13,747 nt of DNA from an uncultured Alphaproteobacteria bacterium (GTDB taxonomy: Bacteria; Pseudomonadota; Alphaproteobacteria; Puniceispirillales; UBA1172): the NCBI GenBank assembly GCA_937952245.1, contig CALFYS010000126.1, forward strand, positions 1-13,747. The letters run 5' to 3'. Positions 13,720-13,747 of this stretch are shown one piece after another (position 1 is the stretch's first letter; each line of letters starts with the position of its first letter). The notes beneath the pieces are model-generated. The model did no database searches, had not been told where the DNA came from, and worked only from the letters and a program-made list of their open reading frames with translations. A program made the position numbers and the translations under genes.

Positions 13720-13747
13720 TCCCCGTAACTTTCTCCGCTGATTTCAT
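13716..13747 (-). CDS. Possible 3' end of an unidentified upstream gene
   Basis: On the minus strand, one frame stays open from the window edge through nine codons (EISGESYGE) to a TGA that overlaps the GST start codon as ATGA. This four-base overlap is typical of co-translated genes. Nine codons are too few to name a product or to prove that it is a gene. Confidence 0.3.
   Translation of the reverse strand, partial: EISGESYGE

Noticed and set aside
1..13747. Defence system, prophage, transposon, integron, CRISPR or biosynthetic cluster
   Set aside because: Every long frame is either a recognised housekeeping gene or a shadow, and no transposase, integrase, Cas protein, terminal inverted repeats or spacer-repeat array is visible.

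Overview
The window reads as a chromosomal housekeeping stretch of an alphaproteobacterium with roughly balanced base composition. The assignment rests on gene order (dnaB-alr-mlaE-mlaF-radA-cvpA-purF), on two small protein families I recognise as largely alphaproteobacterial (DUF2794 and DUF3126), and on the alphaproteobacterial style of the DnaB, Der and YfgM-like proteins. A Rhodospirillales-like or SAR116-like lineage is possible, but the order cannot be fixed from the sequence alone.

Positions 1-92 are a compact control region. It holds two abutting DnaA-box-like 9-mers, a hairpin flanked by an A-tract and a T-tract that looks like an intrinsic terminator, and a 7-bp tandem repeat touching the dnaB start codon. 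From 93 to 8767 eight plus-strand genes follow with gaps of at most 48 bases, and two junctions are nearly or actually overlapping. They are replicative helicase DnaB, alanine racemase, the MlaE/MlaF parts of a phospholipid ABC transporter, RadA, CvpA, PurF and a short-chain dehydrogenase. They look like one or a few transcription units mixing replication and repair, cell-wall precursor supply, envelope lipid transport and purine synthesis.

From 8776 to 12170, on the minus strand, lies the conserved yfgM-bamB-der set: a membrane-anchored TPR-like protein, the outer-membrane-assembly lipoprotein BamB and the ribosome-assembly GTPase Der. A reasonable sigma70-type promoter (12203-12231) precedes yfgM. 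The 214-bp divergent spacer 12171-12384 also holds a tandem array of 13-bp GATC-containing repeats. Two small plus-strand genes (DUF2794, DUF3126) follow, and then a convergent glutathione S-transferase whose start overlaps the possible end of another gene at the window edge.

I found no mobile element, CRISPR array, phage gene, tRNA, rRNA or defence locus, and no clear sign of a new multi-gene system. The points most worth a second look are the DnaA boxes before dnaB, the 13-bp repeat array, and the Lys-to-Met change in the G4 motif of the second GTPase domain of Der.
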